Shown piece after piece: positions 1 through 8,949 of a stretch of DNA of 64,000 bases. The position numbers were made by a program, and so were the translations under genes. Source of the DNA: Larkinella bovis (lineage in GTDB: Bacteria > Bacteroidota > Bacteroidia > Cytophagales > Spirosomataceae); the NCBI RefSeq assembly GCF_042655385.1, contig NZ_JBHSMA010000001.1:372001-436000 (forward strand), given 5' to 3'. The notes below the pieces were generated by a model, which was not told the DNA's origin, made no database searches, and was given only the letters and a program-made list of their open reading frames with translations. How positions within the stretch are numbered: the first letter of the stretch is position 1; each line of letters opens with the position of its first letter.

Positions 1-45
1 CGCGGATCGGACGCAGAATTCCCATGCATTCGGAATGTTCCCGCT

Positions 46-64
46 GCACCGGTTTTGCCGGTGC
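46..64. terminator. Hairpin in the leading intergenic stretch
   Basis: A perfect 7-bp stem GCACCGG/CCGGTGC with a 5-nt loop is followed by a short T-rich stretch, compatible with a weak terminator for a gene that would lie left of the window. Frame 1 is open from the window edge to a TAG at 88-90, but it is too short to identify. I see no confident gene between 1 and 209; the rest of this stretch is AT-rich leader DNA in front of the pirin gene. Confidence 0.35.
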
Positions 65-209
65 GTTTGATTGACTATCCTGAAGTATAGAGCTATCCAT
101 TTGTATAGTACTTACAAAATGATAGCAAATATACATAAATTTGTAGACAATGAGACAATGAGCTGGCGCCAATGCACTAAAAGCGCGATGCTCTTAATGG
201 ACTACCGCT

Positions 210-1109
210 ATGGAAATGCAATCAACACCATCCCCTACACGGATCATCGAACGTAAACTCGTCACGATTCATACACCGCCCGCCCGACCGGGCTTTCTGG
301 GTCCCGATCACACCGCCCGGGCCGTTATTCAAACCGGTTTTTCCGAAAGCGATCCGTTTATCCTCCTGATGGATGATAGGCTTGATAAAAAAGGAGGGCA
401 ACCCGTCGGCGGGCCACATCCGCATGCCGGTTTTGAAACTGTTACGCTGCTGCTCGAAGGGACAATGGGTGACGGCGAACATCAGCTTAAAGCCGGGGAT
501 TTTCAGATGATGACGGCCGGAAGCGGGATCGTGCATACCGAAACGATCGACCGCGATACCCGGATGCGGCTTTTGCAGTTGTGGCTGAATCTGCCGAAAA
601 AGGACCGCTGGGCGTCCCCCCGGCTTCAGGATCTATCGGCGGAACGGGTTCCGAAAGTCGTGGAAGACGGTTTGGCGATCCATCTGTACAGCGGGTCACT
701 GGCGGGGATTTCGTCGCCCGTCCAGAATTATGCCCCCGTCATCATCGCGGATATCCGGTTGCAACCGGGTGTGACCACCGTGCAGCACCTACCGGCGTCC
801 TACACCGCCTTTCTGTACGCGATAGAAGGCAGTATCCAGGTGGGCGACGACCAAACGCTGCACCCGGATCAGGTGGGCTGGCTCAATCGATTCGCTGAAC
901 CGGTGTTGAGCGAGCTGAAACTGACCGCCGGCGCGTCGGGGGGGCGGATCATCCTGTATGCCGGCCAGCCGCAGGGCGATCCGATCGTTTCGCATGGGCC
1001 CTTTATTGCAGATTCGGAAGATGATATCCGACGCCTGTACACGGAATTCCGGCGGGGTAAAATGAATCACGTATCGAGCTTGCCGGATGCGCAAAAAATG
1101 AAGTATTAA
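210..1109 (+). CDS. Pirin family protein
   Basis: This encodes a 299-residue bicupin of the pirin family, a cytoplasmic iron-binding fold whose bacterial members include quercetin dioxygenases and redox-linked regulators. The N-terminal cupin carries the family metal-site pattern: PHPHAGFETVT (about residues 70-80), then a glutamate-containing GEHQLKAGD strand, and the diagnostic GSGIVHTE segment near residue 105. A C-terminal pirin domain follows (PGVTTVQHLP, then the AFLYAIEGS strand). Length matches the family. A second in-frame ATG two codons downstream is an equally possible start. It is a single gene followed by its own strong terminator. The in vivo substrate cannot be read from sequence. 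Confidence 0.9.
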   Translation: MEMQSTPSPTRIIERKLVTIHTPPARPGFLGPDHTARAVIQTGFSESDPFILLMDDRLDKKGGQPVGGPHPHAGFETVTLLLEGTMGDGEHQLKAGDFQMMTAGSGIVHTETIDRDTRMRLLQLWLNLPKKDRWASPRLQDLSAERVPKVVEDGLAIHLYSGSLAGISSPVQNYAPVIIADIRLQPGVTTVQHLPASYTAFLYAIEGSIQVGDDQTLHPDQVGWLNRFAEPVLSELKLTAGASGGRIILYAGQPQGDPIVSHGPFIADSEDDIRRLYTEFRRGKMNHVSSLPDAQKMKY

Positions 1110-1130
1110 GACCGGCTAAAACCGGATGAC

Positions 1131-1187
1131 GAGCCCCTGGTTCGGCCTGATTTCCGCTGGAAACAGGCTGAACCAGGGGCTTTTTTT
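1131..1187 (+). terminator. Rho-independent terminator after the pirin gene
   Basis: Inverted arms GAGCCCCTGGTTC and GAACCAGGGGCTT enclose a loop of about 26 nt and run straight into seven Ts. It lies 21 bases after the pirin stop codon. Confidence 0.85.
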
Positions 1188-1330
1188 CAAACTAAAGCCG
1201 AAAACCGGGCGGAGTCGGGCCGGCTTTTCAGGAATATTTCGGGCCTGAATGCGTTGAAAGGAGAAACCGGTTTTACTTTTGCCGAATACTTGGACTTTGC
1301 TTCGGACCGTTTCCGGTCCTTATTTTTCGT

Positions 1331-1957
1331 ATGGCTCTTCAGACAATCGTCAAAATTAGTAATGTTACCAACCTCAGCGATGCTCGTTACTGCGCGGGCA
1401 TGGGTGTCGATTTGCTGGGTTTTTCCATGGACGAACAGTCGCAGCAATACGTTGCGCCGGAGAAGTTTAAAGAAATCCGGTCGTGGGTGGCCGGACTGCA
1501 TATCGTGGGCGAAACCGTATCGATCGACGCCCTCGAAATTGAACGGTTGCTGGCCTTGTACGAACCCGATGTCTTACAAATCGAAGAACCGGCGTTGTTG
1601 CCCTATTTGTCGATCTTCGATTGCCGGATTATTCTGAAAGCCGACCTGTCGCTGCTGACGCTCGATCAGCTGGAAACGTATTTTTCGTCCATTCAGTCCG
1701 ACCAGGTTGACTATTACCTGCTCGAAAGCAAAAGCCAGATTAATTTGGATGACGAGCTGAAAACCGTCCTGAAAAAACTGGCCGCTCAGTATCCGATATT
1801 GCTCGGCATCGGTTTTTCGACGGAATCGATCCATGATTTACTGGCCGAACTGCCCGTTCAGGGAATTGCGCTGACCGGTGGGGAAGAAGACCGGCCCGGG
1901 TCACGCGAGTTCGGCGAGCTGATGGACATCCTGGAAGTCCTCGAAACTGACGATTGA
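1331..1957 (+). CDS. TrpF-like (phosphoribosylanthranilate isomerase fold) protein with altered active-site positions
   Basis: This is a 208-residue protein with the layout of phosphoribosylanthranilate isomerase, a (beta/alpha)8 barrel of tryptophan synthesis. The first strand reads VKISNVTNLSDARYCAGMG followed by DLLGF, matching the family strand normally written KICGxTxxxDA. The catalytic Cys of that KICG motif is absent (S-N here). The strand that usually supplies the general acid Asp reads YYLLESKS, apparently with Glu instead. The C-terminal phosphate-binding part is recognisable (LLGIGFSTESIHDL, then GIALTGGEEDRPGSREF). No other trp gene is nearby. I infer a paralog that may have lost or changed its activity. 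A TTTG-N21-TATTTTTC promoter-like pair lies just upstream, close enough to suggest a very short leader. Confidence 0.7.
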   Translation: MALQTIVKISNVTNLSDARYCAGMGVDLLGFSMDEQSQQYVAPEKFKEIRSWVAGLHIVGETVSIDALEIERLLALYEPDVLQIEEPALLPYLSIFDCRIILKADLSLLTLDQLETYFSSIQSDQVDYYLLESKSQINLDDELKTVLKKLAAQYPILLGIGFSTESIHDLLAELPVQGIALTGGEEDRPGSREFGELMDILEVLETDD

Positions 1958-2080
1958 ATTATTAGGTTTTACCCGGTAGTATGTATTACCTATTATCATG
2001 TAATCCGTACTTTCATCCGAATCCGCGTCCATTCTTCCTTTCTTTTCTTTCAAGCTACCGAAAACCGCTCTACGTTTACA

Positions 2081-2100
2081 GCGTATTTTAACTAATACGC
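2081..2100. promoter_or_regulatory. Inverted repeat abutting the PspC start codon
   Basis: GCGTATT (2081-2087) and AATACGC (2094-2100) form a perfect 7-bp dyad with a 6-nt centre, ending two bases before the ATG of the PspC gene. It could be an operator or an RNA hairpin covering the ribosome entry site; the sequence does not decide between these. Confidence 0.4.
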
Positions 2101-2102
2101 TC

Positions 2103-2615
2103 ATGACTAAACGCTTAGAACGCATTCGAAACGAGGCTATGCTGGGTGGAGTTGCCGCCGGCCTGGCTCATTACTTCAATATCGACCGGACGTTAATCCG
2201 GTGCCTGTTTGTCGCCGGGTTTTTCCTGCCGCATGTGCCGTCGCTGATAATTTATGCTATCTTGTGGATTGTCTTACCGGAACGGGTTTCCGGCTATTAT
2301 TCGACGCTTCAATCTCAACCTTTAACTAATCTGTACACAACTATGAATACGAATGAACGCAATGGTAACCTCGTTGGCGGGGCCATTCTGGTAGGGATCG
2401 GTTTCCTGTTTTTACTCGATCGCTGGTTCGACATCCACTTTGGAGACATGTGGCCGCTGATTCTGATTGGTATTGGGGCCTGGCTGATTGCCAAGGACCG
2501 GAACCGTCGTGACGACAATACTCCGCCCCCGAACGATCGCTACACCAGCGGGTCAGATCCGTACGGCACCAGCGACCCGTATACATCCAACAATCCTCCA
2601 CAGCAACCGCTTTGA
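2103..2615 (+). CDS. PspC domain membrane protein
   Basis: This 170-residue inner-membrane protein starts with a PspC domain (about residues 1-60): a short basic helix with GGVAAGLAHYF and NIDRTLIR, then a hydrophobic helix ending in LWIVLPE. A second hydrophobic unit (about residues 88-130; GAILVGIGFLFLLDRWF, then WPLILIGIGAWLIAK) resembles the DUF5668/LiaF-type transmembrane module. The C-terminus is a proline-, serine- and tyrosine-rich tail. PspC proteins belong to envelope-stress systems. The gene sits 6 nt upstream of another LiaF-like gene, so the pair is probably one operon sensing or buffering envelope stress. Confidence 0.85.
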   Translation: MTKRLERIRNEAMLGGVAAGLAHYFNIDRTLIRCLFVAGFFLPHVPSLIIYAILWIVLPERVSGYYSTLQSQPLTNLYTTMNTNERNGNLVGGAILVGIGFLFLLDRWFDIHFGDMWPLILIGIGAWLIAKDRNRRDDNTPPPNDRYTSGSDPYGTSDPYTSNNPPQQPL

Positions 2616-2621
2616 CCCACC

Positions 2622-3593
2622 ATGAATCGAACAGGCTTATTCTGGGGCATTTTACTGATCACGCTGGGCGTGGTCTTCCTGGGGCAGAATTACGGCTGGT
2701 TTGACATTGACTGGAGCTTCTTTTCCCGCTTCTGGCCCGTCCTGATCATTCTGGCCGGCTTGAATCTGATGTTTGCGCGAAAGAACGCCAGTGCGGCTCT
2801 GGTCACCACTGTTTTACTGGCCGTTTCGGTTCCGCTGGCGATTGTCGGGGCGTTTCGGGGCAATCACTGGAATCACGACCGGTATGATTCTTACGACGAT
2901 AACCACGAGTCGGATGATGATGACGATGCTAACGATAGGGACGACCACGATCGGCCCCGGGTTCAGACCAGCCACATTGCCGAACCGATGGATTCGGTCA
3001 TTCAGCAGGCGACGCTGAAGTTTGAGAGTGGGGCCGGGCGGTTTTACATTGGTTCATCGTCCGATAGTTTGATTTCGGCCGATACCCGGATGAGCGTCAG
3101 CAAATACAGCATGTCAGTTAACCGGAGTGACGAATCCCGTTCGGCGGAAATTGAACTGAAGCTGGACGATGATGAAGTGAGTCTGAAATCGGGCGAACTG
3201 GTTAATCTGGTGGATTTGCGGCTGAATCCGAAACCCACCTGGTCGTTCGATTTCGGGATCGGGGCGGGGCAGGCCAATTTCGACCTCAGTGCCTACGCGG
3301 TCCGGTCGGTGAAACTGGGGGCCGGGGCCGCCGATGTGGAATTGAAACTGGGCGATCGGACTCCGCAGACCGATATCAAGATTGAATCCGGGGTAACCGC
3401 CGTCAGGCTGAAAGTGCCGAAAACCGTAGGCTGTCAGGTCGAGACGCAGGGGGCGTTGACGCTGAAGAAACTCGATGGGTTTGAGAACCTCGGGGGCGGG
3501 ATTTACCAGACGCCGGGATACGGAAGTACAACCAAGAAAATAACCATTCGGTACGAAGGCGGAGTTTCTAAATTCGAAGTCGAGCGCTATTAG
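2622..3593 (+). CDS. LiaF-like membrane protein with DUF5668-type N-terminus and toast-rack-like C-terminal domain
   Basis: This 323-residue protein has two to three N-terminal membrane segments (GILLITLGVVFLGQNYGWF, FWPVLIILAGLNLMF, and a third near residues 57-77). A highly acidic, histidine-containing linker follows (about residues 85-110, runs of Asp). The C-terminal half is beta-rich with repeated short glycine-punctuated strands (FGIGAGQANFDLS, KLGAGAADVELKLG, IESGVTAVRLKVP), as in the DUF2154/toast-rack domains of LiaF relatives. It is translationally close to the PspC gene upstream and followed by a terminator. An envelope-stress role is inferred from family and context. Confidence 0.75.
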   Translation: MNRTGLFWGILLITLGVVFLGQNYGWFDIDWSFFSRFWPVLIILAGLNLMFARKNASAALVTTVLLAVSVPLAIVGAFRGNHWNHDRYDSYDDNHESDDDDDANDRDDHDRPRVQTSHIAEPMDSVIQQATLKFESGAGRFYIGSSSDSLISADTRMSVSKYSMSVNRSDESRSAEIELKLDDDEVSLKSGELVNLVDLRLNPKPTWSFDFGIGAGQANFDLSAYAVRSVKLGAGAADVELKLGDRTPQTDIKIESGVTAVRLKVPKTVGCQVETQGALTLKKLDGFENLGGGIYQTPGYGSTTKKITIRYEGGVSKFEVERY

Positions 3594-3621
3594 GCCACTG
3601 CCTTGATCGTCAGAGATATTT

Positions 3622-3652
3622 AATAAGCCAAAGCGATTTGGCTTATTTTTTT
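3622..3652 (+). terminator. Terminator after the PspC/LiaF-like pair
   Basis: AATAAGCCAAA and TTTGGCTTATT form an 11-bp stem with a 4-nt loop that continues into a T run, 28 bases after the stop codon. Confidence 0.85.
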
Positions 3653-4523
3653 GCCGGGCAATGTGTTTGTGCCAGCAACTTTGAAATTGGTTATAGGGAA
3701 GGCCTAGTTCTGTACTATCAAGGTAAAAAGCAAAAGACGGCCCGCTACCGGAAACCCGGCCGGAGTACCAGGCTTTTTTATCATTCCTCTAAGACCGGCA
3801 AAACAACACCTTTGTGAAAGATGTATGATTGGGAAATAGCATTGGCGCAGTTCGCATACGTCTAAACCGGAACATCTGGTAAGAACCGAGGTTTTATCAG
3901 ACTTTTTTTTTGTCTTTAACTATGGCAAAAAAAAGTCATATGAAGTCAAAACCGTTCTCTGACGCTCAGGTAATAGTAGTTAAGTAATAGGCAGATAGTA
4001 TTCTCAGATATTTACTTTTTAAACTGAATATGCTTTTCGTTTATACTACTCCGTTCATTACATAGGGGGTATATACTTATATCACTTTTGAGTAGTAGTT
4101 GAAAGTATAATAAATCGAATAAACGGTTATAAAATAGGAAAATAAATTTGCTGCCGTTTGATAATTGCATCGTGTTTTTCTTGTCTCCCGGGCGATTTTT
4201 CAATAGAATTGACTCCTGTATTTTTAGTTTTTAATAAAAGTGGAAGCTTGCAGGAGCTTTTGTTAAAAAGATTATATTTGTACGTAAAAATATCTGCCAG
4301 TAATTTACGGTACTCATCTTTGAGGAAGTGATGGTTACTATGTATTGTTTATAAGTACTTAATGCCTGTTTTAAAATGCTAAAATGTCTTTTCGCGTTTT
4401 CCGATTTACGCTAGGGGATATCGACATTATTGCTGTAATACTACTTATCCTTGAAAAGACCTCGGCATTTATTTTCTGTACCTGGTGTCGGAGTGTCCAG
4501 TAATCCAAATTGTCCTATTTTAT
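3653..4523. other. Long AT-rich intergenic region without a recognisable gene
   Basis: About 870 bases upstream of the CotH gene hold no convincing coding frame. A T9/A8 hairpin-like pair (GAC-T9-G near 3899 and C-A8-GTC near 3937) could be a second terminator or structured leader. The right half is strongly AT-rich and contains a candidate promoter at 4248-4280. A 63-codon minus-strand frame at 4012-4203 has low-complexity AT-driven composition and I do not call it. Confidence 0.5.
4248..4280 (+). promoter_or_regulatory. Candidate Bacteroidota promoter for the CotH gene
   Basis: TATATTTG (4273-4280) is an exact match to the Bacteroidota -7 box TAnnTTTG; a TTG (4248-4250) lies 22 bases upstream as a possible -33 element. 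It would give a leader of roughly 235 bases before the chosen ATG. Confidence 0.35.
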
Positions 4524-7500
4524 ATGAAACGTCTCTACACACGTAACGTAACCGTATTCTCTTTAGTCGGCTTGCTTCTAGCTTCATTCAGCCCGCTCTA
4601 TGCACAGCCCATTACGATAACGCCGGGGTATTATCAGGTTGACAATGCACTGAAACTGATCATTTGCAATAGAATTCCCGGCGTCCCCTCGACGCCCCAG
4701 TCGGTTACCCTGGTTTTTGATAAGAATTATACGCTGGCCGGAACGGGCGAAGCGTTGCAGGTAGGGAAAGAGTATGCGCTCGGTAGCAGTAACGGAAATT
4801 ATAAGCTCTACTTTACGAATTTTTCCATCATCGCACTGAACACCAATAGTGTAGCGATTAGCGATGACGAAAACCGGACGAAAGGCACAGTGACTGTTGC
4901 CGATCCGGCAGCCCCCCTCTTTACGGCCAGCATGGGTATTCGCATCCGGGGCAATACCTCCCGTATGCACCCGAAAAAGTCGTACAATATGGAGCTTTGG
5001 AAAGATACAGAGGGCAAGGAAGAGCTTGAAACGTCATTGCTGGGCATGCGGGAAGACAGCAAGTGGTTTTTTAAAGCCATGTATAATGAGCCGCTTCGGG
5101 CCAATAATATGACGGCCTGGAAAATCTGGATAAAAATGCACCAGTTGTATTATAAGTCGCAGGAACCCGACGCATTGCCGGGCATTCGAAATCGCTATTG
5201 TGACGTGTTTATCAACAACGCCTATAATGGCGTTCATATGCTGACCGAAGATTTGGATCGCAAACAGCTCAAGCTTAAAAAAACCAAAGATAACGGCGAA
5301 ATCCGGGGTGAACTCTACAAGTCGGGCTACGGTTCTGATGCGTCGGCGTATTCGAGTGTGTTCAACCAAAATGAGCTGCTTCCTTTTAACAATAACTCCG
5401 AAGTATGGGCGGGTTACGAAATGGATTATCCGAAAGAACCGTACTGGAACCGGCTTTTTGACCTGACCAGCTTTGTCGTTAAATCGTCGGATGCGGACTT
5501 TAAGAGCCAGATTGGTAGCAAGTTTCGACTCGATAACCTGATTGATTATTTTCTGTTTCTGAATGCCATTGGGGGAGTTGATGATAATTTTGGCAATAAT
5601 CAATTTGTAGTCCGGTACAAGGAAAATGAACCGTATATTTATGTGCCCTGGGATTTGGATGTAACCATGGGCAACCAGGAAGGAACCACGGATAATATCG
5701 TGGAGCGAATTGGGACCAACGGGTTGTTTTACCGGTTGTTGACCACCAATCCGAACGGTTTTAAAAGCCGGATGCGGAAGCGGTGGTTCGCCCTCCGGCA
5801 GAGCGACTGGACAACCGCTAATTTCAGGAAAAATCTAACCGACAATGTCACCGCTTTAACGAATGATGGTGCCTACAAGCGCGAAGGGCTCCGCTGGGCC
5901 GGATCCTTTAATACCAATGAGCTTAATCCGGTTTTAACCTGGATAGAAAAGCGGCTGGCGTTTCTGGATCAGTATTTTAGCGAATTTCCGGCTGAGGATC
6001 CTTCGGCCGTGGAAATCAGTCTGCTGAATTTTACGGCGCAGGTATCGGGCAGTGAAAAACTACTGCAATGGACAACCCGTTTCGAGAAGAATGCCAATCG
6101 TTTTGAGATTGAATACAGCGCCGACGGGGTTGCCTTTTCCAAGGTTGGGCAGGTTACCGCCACCGGGAATAGCTCCACGGAAACATCCTATCAGTTTACG
6201 CACGCCAACGCTGCTGCGGTCGCCTATTACCGGTTGAAAATTTTTAACAATGACGAGCTAGCCAACTATGGGCCGACCGTCTTGGTGGGCGCCTGTCCGG
6301 GACCGCCCGCCATCCCGACGGTTTCGGCCAGTGTTACGGCCATCAATGCCGGGCAAAGCCAGCTCCTGAAGGCGACGGGCTGTGCTCATACCGTTGTCTG
6401 GAATACCGGGCAGGTGGGCAGCCAGATCACGGTGACGCCTGCCGTGACGACCAGTTATCAGGCCCTTTGCCGTCAGGGCGCCGGTTGCGAAAGCGCATTT
6501 TCCAATTCCCTGACCATTCAGGTCAATCAGCAAACCGCATACGATGGGTATCTGAATACCGTCAGTTGTGGTACGATCTCGGGGTGGGCCTGGGATGGCA
6601 AAAAACCAAATACCTCCCTTATGGTGGAGATTCTGGACGGGCAAAAAGTGGTGGCCATGGTTCCGGCCACCATTTACCGGCCTGAACTAAAAACCGCCGG
6701 AAAAGGAAATGGTTTCCATGCTTACGCCTTTTCAACGCCCAAATCGTTACAGGACAATAAAGCGCATATCATTTCGGCCAGAGTGCAGGGCAGTTCTTTT
6801 ATTTTGAAGCAATCTTCCCGCAGTCTTACGTGTCCACCCGTTCAGAATTTACCGAAAGCGCCCCCAATCGGTCCTTTGGCAGCAACCGTCAATACCGAAT
6901 TTAACTGGGCACTCCCCATGTTCTACGATGAAGATTTCGGTACCTTGTTTTACGGCTTGACCGGCCTGCCCGATGGATTGTCCTTTAATCTGATTGGCCG
7001 TGAAATTTCGGGCATACCAACGGCGACGGGCACCTACAATCTGGTTTATACCGCGAATGACGGCCAGTCGAGTGTTTCAACGCCGGTGACGCTGGTGGTT
7101 GGAAGCAACACTCCCCAGTCCACCAATCAGCCGCCGGTAGCTCCGGTCGTAACACCGCTATCAGCCACGGTGAATGCCGGTTTTTCGGCCAGCTTACCCG
7201 CCTTTACCGATACCGACCCGCTGACCTATGAGTTGAAGGGCTTGCCCGCCGGTTTGCAGTTCAGCAACCGCCAGATCAGTGGCTCGCCAACGGAGAGCGG
7301 CTCCTTCAGCCTGACCTATACGGCCAGCGACGGTCAGGCCACTACCCCGGTTTTAATCGCTCTGACCGTCGCGGACGCTCAAACGCCCCCGCCGGGCAAC
7401 CAGCCTCCAATCGCTCCGGTCGTAACACCGCTGTCGGCAACCGTCAATACCGGTTTTTCCGCCACTTTACCGGCCTTTACCGATACCGATCCGTTGACGT

Positions 7501-8879
7501 ATACACTGACAGGCTTACCCAATGGGTTGCAGTTCGGCAACCGGCAGATCACCGGAACCCCCACCGTCAGCGGCTCCTTCAGCCTGACCTACACGGCTAC
7601 CGATACCCAGGCTGCCAGCACTTCCCTTGTCCTGGCGCTAACGGTGCAGTCGGTCTCGCCCCCCGTGACGGTGACGGGCAACTTCGAGGGCTACCTCGAT
7701 AAGGTCGAATGTGGCACGATTCGGGGCTGGGCCTGGGATCGCAACAAACCCAATACGCCCCTGTTGCTGGAATTTTTTGCCAACGGCGTGTCGATTGGCA
7801 CCACCCTGGCCGATATTTACCGGCAGGATCTGAAGGATGCGGGCAAGGGCAATGGGGCCCATGCCTACAGCTTCATGACACCATCAAGTGTCAAGACCGG
7901 CGTGTCGATTCAACTCAGTGCGAAGGTGAAAGACTCGGACTACCTTTTGAAGGGGTCGCCCAAAGCCCTGAACTGTCCCAGCGAGGGCACCCCGTCGAAT
8001 GTGGCGCCGGTGGCCCCGGCGGTGAGCCCCTTGTCGGCCACGGTGAATGTGGGTTTTTCCGCCAGTTTACCGGCCTTTACCGATGCGGATCCGTTGACGT
8101 ATACGTTGAGCGGTTTGCCCGCCGGTTTGCAGTTCAGCAACCGCCAGATCACGGGCACACCAACGGTGAGCGGTTCATTTAGTCTGACCTATACGGCGAC
8201 CGATCCGCAGGGAGCCAGCGCGTTCGTATTGGTGGGCTTAAGCATCAGTCCGTTGGGGTCGGGTAGTACCCCCGTGACGGTGACCGGGAATTTCGAGGGG
8301 TACCTGGATAAGGTGGAGTGTAGCAGTATTCGGGGGTGGGTGTGGGATCGCAACAAGCCCAACGCGGCTCTGTCGGTGGAGTTTTTTGCCAATGGGGTGT
8401 CGATCGGCACGGCGATGGCGGATCAGTTTCGTCAGGATCTGAAGGATGCAGGCAAGGGCAACGGGGCGCACGTATACACGTTTGTGACGCCGGGCAGTGT
8501 GAAGACGGGCCAAACTTACAAGATCAGTGCGAAAGTGCAGAACAGCAGCTATACACTGAACTGGTCGCCGAAAGACCTGACTTGTCCTTCGGGCAGTCGG
8601 TTGAGTGGGGAGTCGGGCGATGCGGAGACTGTGGCGGGTTTACAGATCTGGCCCAATCCGTCGACGGGTCGTTTTGAGGTGGAATACCGGTTGTCGGCGG
8701 GAAGGCCGGGGACGTTGTCGGTGGTGGATGGGTCGGGGCGGTCGTGGTATCGCCAGGAGGTTTCCGGTGGCGGGACGCAGCGGCAGACCATCGACCTGAC
8801 CGGAACGCGGGGGGGATTTTTCATTCAACTGCGCCAGGGCAAATCCGTTCAGAGTAAGAAGATCCTGCTGACTCCGTAA
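4524..8879 (+). CDS. Secreted CotH-domain protein with Ig-like repeats and a T9SS sorting domain
   Basis: This encodes a 1451-residue secreted protein. I chose the ATG at 4524, 13 codons inside the longest frame, because it begins a clean signal peptide (MKRLYTRN, hydrophobic core, cleavage near LYAQ). A CotH kinase-like domain spans about residues 130-480: RIRGNTSRMHPKKSYNME, SKWFFKAMYNEP, NAYNGVHMLTEDLD, then DYFLFLNAIGG and VPWDLDVTMGN. CotH domains are atypical protein kinases, known from Bacillus spore coat. Next come a fibronectin-like stretch, three close copies of a putative-Ig module (LTYTLTGLPNGLQF type) and three copies of a GWAWD module that also occurs in the esterase gene at 11.7 kb. 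The last 80 residues (IWPNPSTGRFEVEY, ending KKILLTP) are a type A T9SS sorting signal. It probably acts at the cell surface; its target is unknown. Confidence 0.85.
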   Translation: MKRLYTRNVTVFSLVGLLLASFSPLYAQPITITPGYYQVDNALKLIICNRIPGVPSTPQSVTLVFDKNYTLAGTGEALQVGKEYALGSSNGNYKLYFTNFSIIALNTNSVAISDDENRTKGTVTVADPAAPLFTASMGIRIRGNTSRMHPKKSYNMELWKDTEGKEELETSLLGMREDSKWFFKAMYNEPLRANNMTAWKIWIKMHQLYYKSQEPDALPGIRNRYCDVFINNAYNGVHMLTEDLDRKQLKLKKTKDNGEIRGELYKSGYGSDASAYSSVFNQNELLPFNNNSEVWAGYEMDYPKEPYWNRLFDLTSFVVKSSDADFKSQIGSKFRLDNLIDYFLFLNAIGGVDDNFGNNQFVVRYKENEPYIYVPWDLDVTMGNQEGTTDNIVERIGTNGLFYRLLTTNPNGFKSRMRKRWFALRQSDWTTANFRKNLTDNVTALTNDGAYKREGLRWAGSFNTNELNPVLTWIEKRLAFLDQYFSEFPAEDPSAVEISLLNFTAQVSGSEKLLQWTTRFEKNANRFEIEYSADGVAFSKVGQVTATGNSSTETSYQFTHANAAAVAYYRLKIFNNDELANYGPTVLVGACPGPPAIPTVSASVTAINAGQSQLLKATGCAHTVVWNTGQVGSQITVTPAVTTSYQALCRQGAGCESAFSNSLTIQVNQQTAYDGYLNTVSCGTISGWAWDGKKPNTSLMVEILDGQKVVAMVPATIYRPELKTAGKGNGFHAYAFSTPKSLQDNKAHIISARVQGSSFILKQSSRSLTCPPVQNLPKAPPIGPLAATVNTEFNWALPMFYDEDFGTLFYGLTGLPDGLSFNLIGREISGIPTATGTYNLVYTANDGQSSVSTPVTLVVGSNTPQSTNQPPVAPVVTPLSATVNAGFSASLPAFTDTDPLTYELKGLPAGLQFSNRQISGSPTESGSFSLTYTASDGQATTPVLIALTVADAQTPPPGNQPPIAPVVTPLSATVNTGFSATLPAFTDTDPLTYTLTGLPNGLQFGNRQITGTPTVSGSFSLTYTATDTQAASTSLVLALTVQSVSPPVTVTGNFEGYLDKVECGTIRGWAWDRNKPNTPLLLEFFANGVSIGTTLADIYRQDLKDAGKGNGAHAYSFMTPSSVKTGVSIQLSAKVKDSDYLLKGSPKALNCPSEGTPSNVAPVAPAVSPLSATVNVGFSASLPAFTDADPLTYTLSGLPAGLQFSNRQITGTPTVSGSFSLTYTATDPQGASAFVLVGLSISPLGSGSTPVTVTGNFEGYLDKVECSSIRGWVWDRNKPNAALSVEFFANGVSIGTAMADQFRQDLKDAGKGNGAHVYTFVTPGSVKTGQTYKISAKVQNSSYTLNWSPKDLTCPSGSRLSGESGDAETVAGLQIWPNPSTGRFEVEYRLSAGRPGTLSVVDGSGRSWYRQEVSGGGTQRQTIDLTGTRGGFFIQLRQGKSVQSKKILLTP
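6538..6835 (+). repeat. GWxWD module, copy 1 (inside the CotH gene)
   Basis: This is the first of four related modules of about 95 residues, with the pattern GYLNTVSCGTISGWAWD, then KPNTS, YRPELKTAGKGNGFHAY, and a closing Cys. The other copies are at 7660-7980 and 8269-8590 in the same gene and at 13225-13515 in the esterase gene. The two conserved Cys at the module ends suggest a disulfide. Confidence 0.7.
7129..7370 (+). repeat. Putative-Ig module, copy 1 of 3
   Basis: This segment of about 80 codons (APVVTPLSATVNAGFSASLP, then LQFSNRQISGSPTESGSF) is repeated at 7402-7640 and 8000-8240 with high nucleotide identity, which points to recent internal duplication. Confidence 0.75.
7402..7640 (+). 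repeat. Putative-Ig module, copy 2 of 3
   Basis: Close copy of the 7129-7370 module, directly adjacent to it, with the LTYTLTGLPNGLQFGNRQIT core. Confidence 0.75.
7660..7980 (+). repeat. GWxWD module, copy 2 (inside the CotH gene)
   Basis: Shares long identical stretches with copy 3 (8269-8590), including VTVTGNFEGYLDKVEC and RQDLKDAGKGNGAH, so these two are the most recent duplicates. Confidence 0.75.
8000..8240 (+). repeat. Putative-Ig module, copy 3 of 3
   Basis: Third copy of the putative-Ig module; with the preceding GWxWD copy 2 it forms an alternating two-module unit. Confidence 0.75.
8269..8590 (+). repeat. GWxWD module, copy 3 (inside the CotH gene)
   Basis: Last GWxWD copy, placed immediately before the T9SS sorting domain, the same position the module has in the esterase at 11.7 kb. 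Confidence 0.75.
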
Positions 8880-8893
8880 GGGCTGCATTGGAT

Positions 8894-8949
8894 AAACCGG
8901 TGCTGAAAACCGCCTGTTAAATTGCTAGGGCGGTTTTCAGCACCGGTTT
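8894..8949. terminator. Bidirectional terminator between convergent CotH and permease genes
   Basis: A perfect 21-bp inverted repeat (8894-8914 and 8929-8949, arms beginning AAACCGGTGCTG) with a 14-nt loop separates the two convergent genes. The stop codon of the leftward permease gene overlaps its right edge, and T-rich sequence follows on the + strand. Confidence 0.85.

Noticed and set aside
71..256. A 61-codon frame upstream of the pirin gene
   Set aside because: It overlaps the pirin start in another frame, has no recognisable sequence, and covers the AT-rich leader.
4012..4203. A 63-codon minus-strand frame in the AT-rich region upstream of the CotH gene
   Set aside because: Composition is AT-driven and low in complexity, there is no operon context or recognisable motif, and the region contains promoter-like sequence for the opposite strand.
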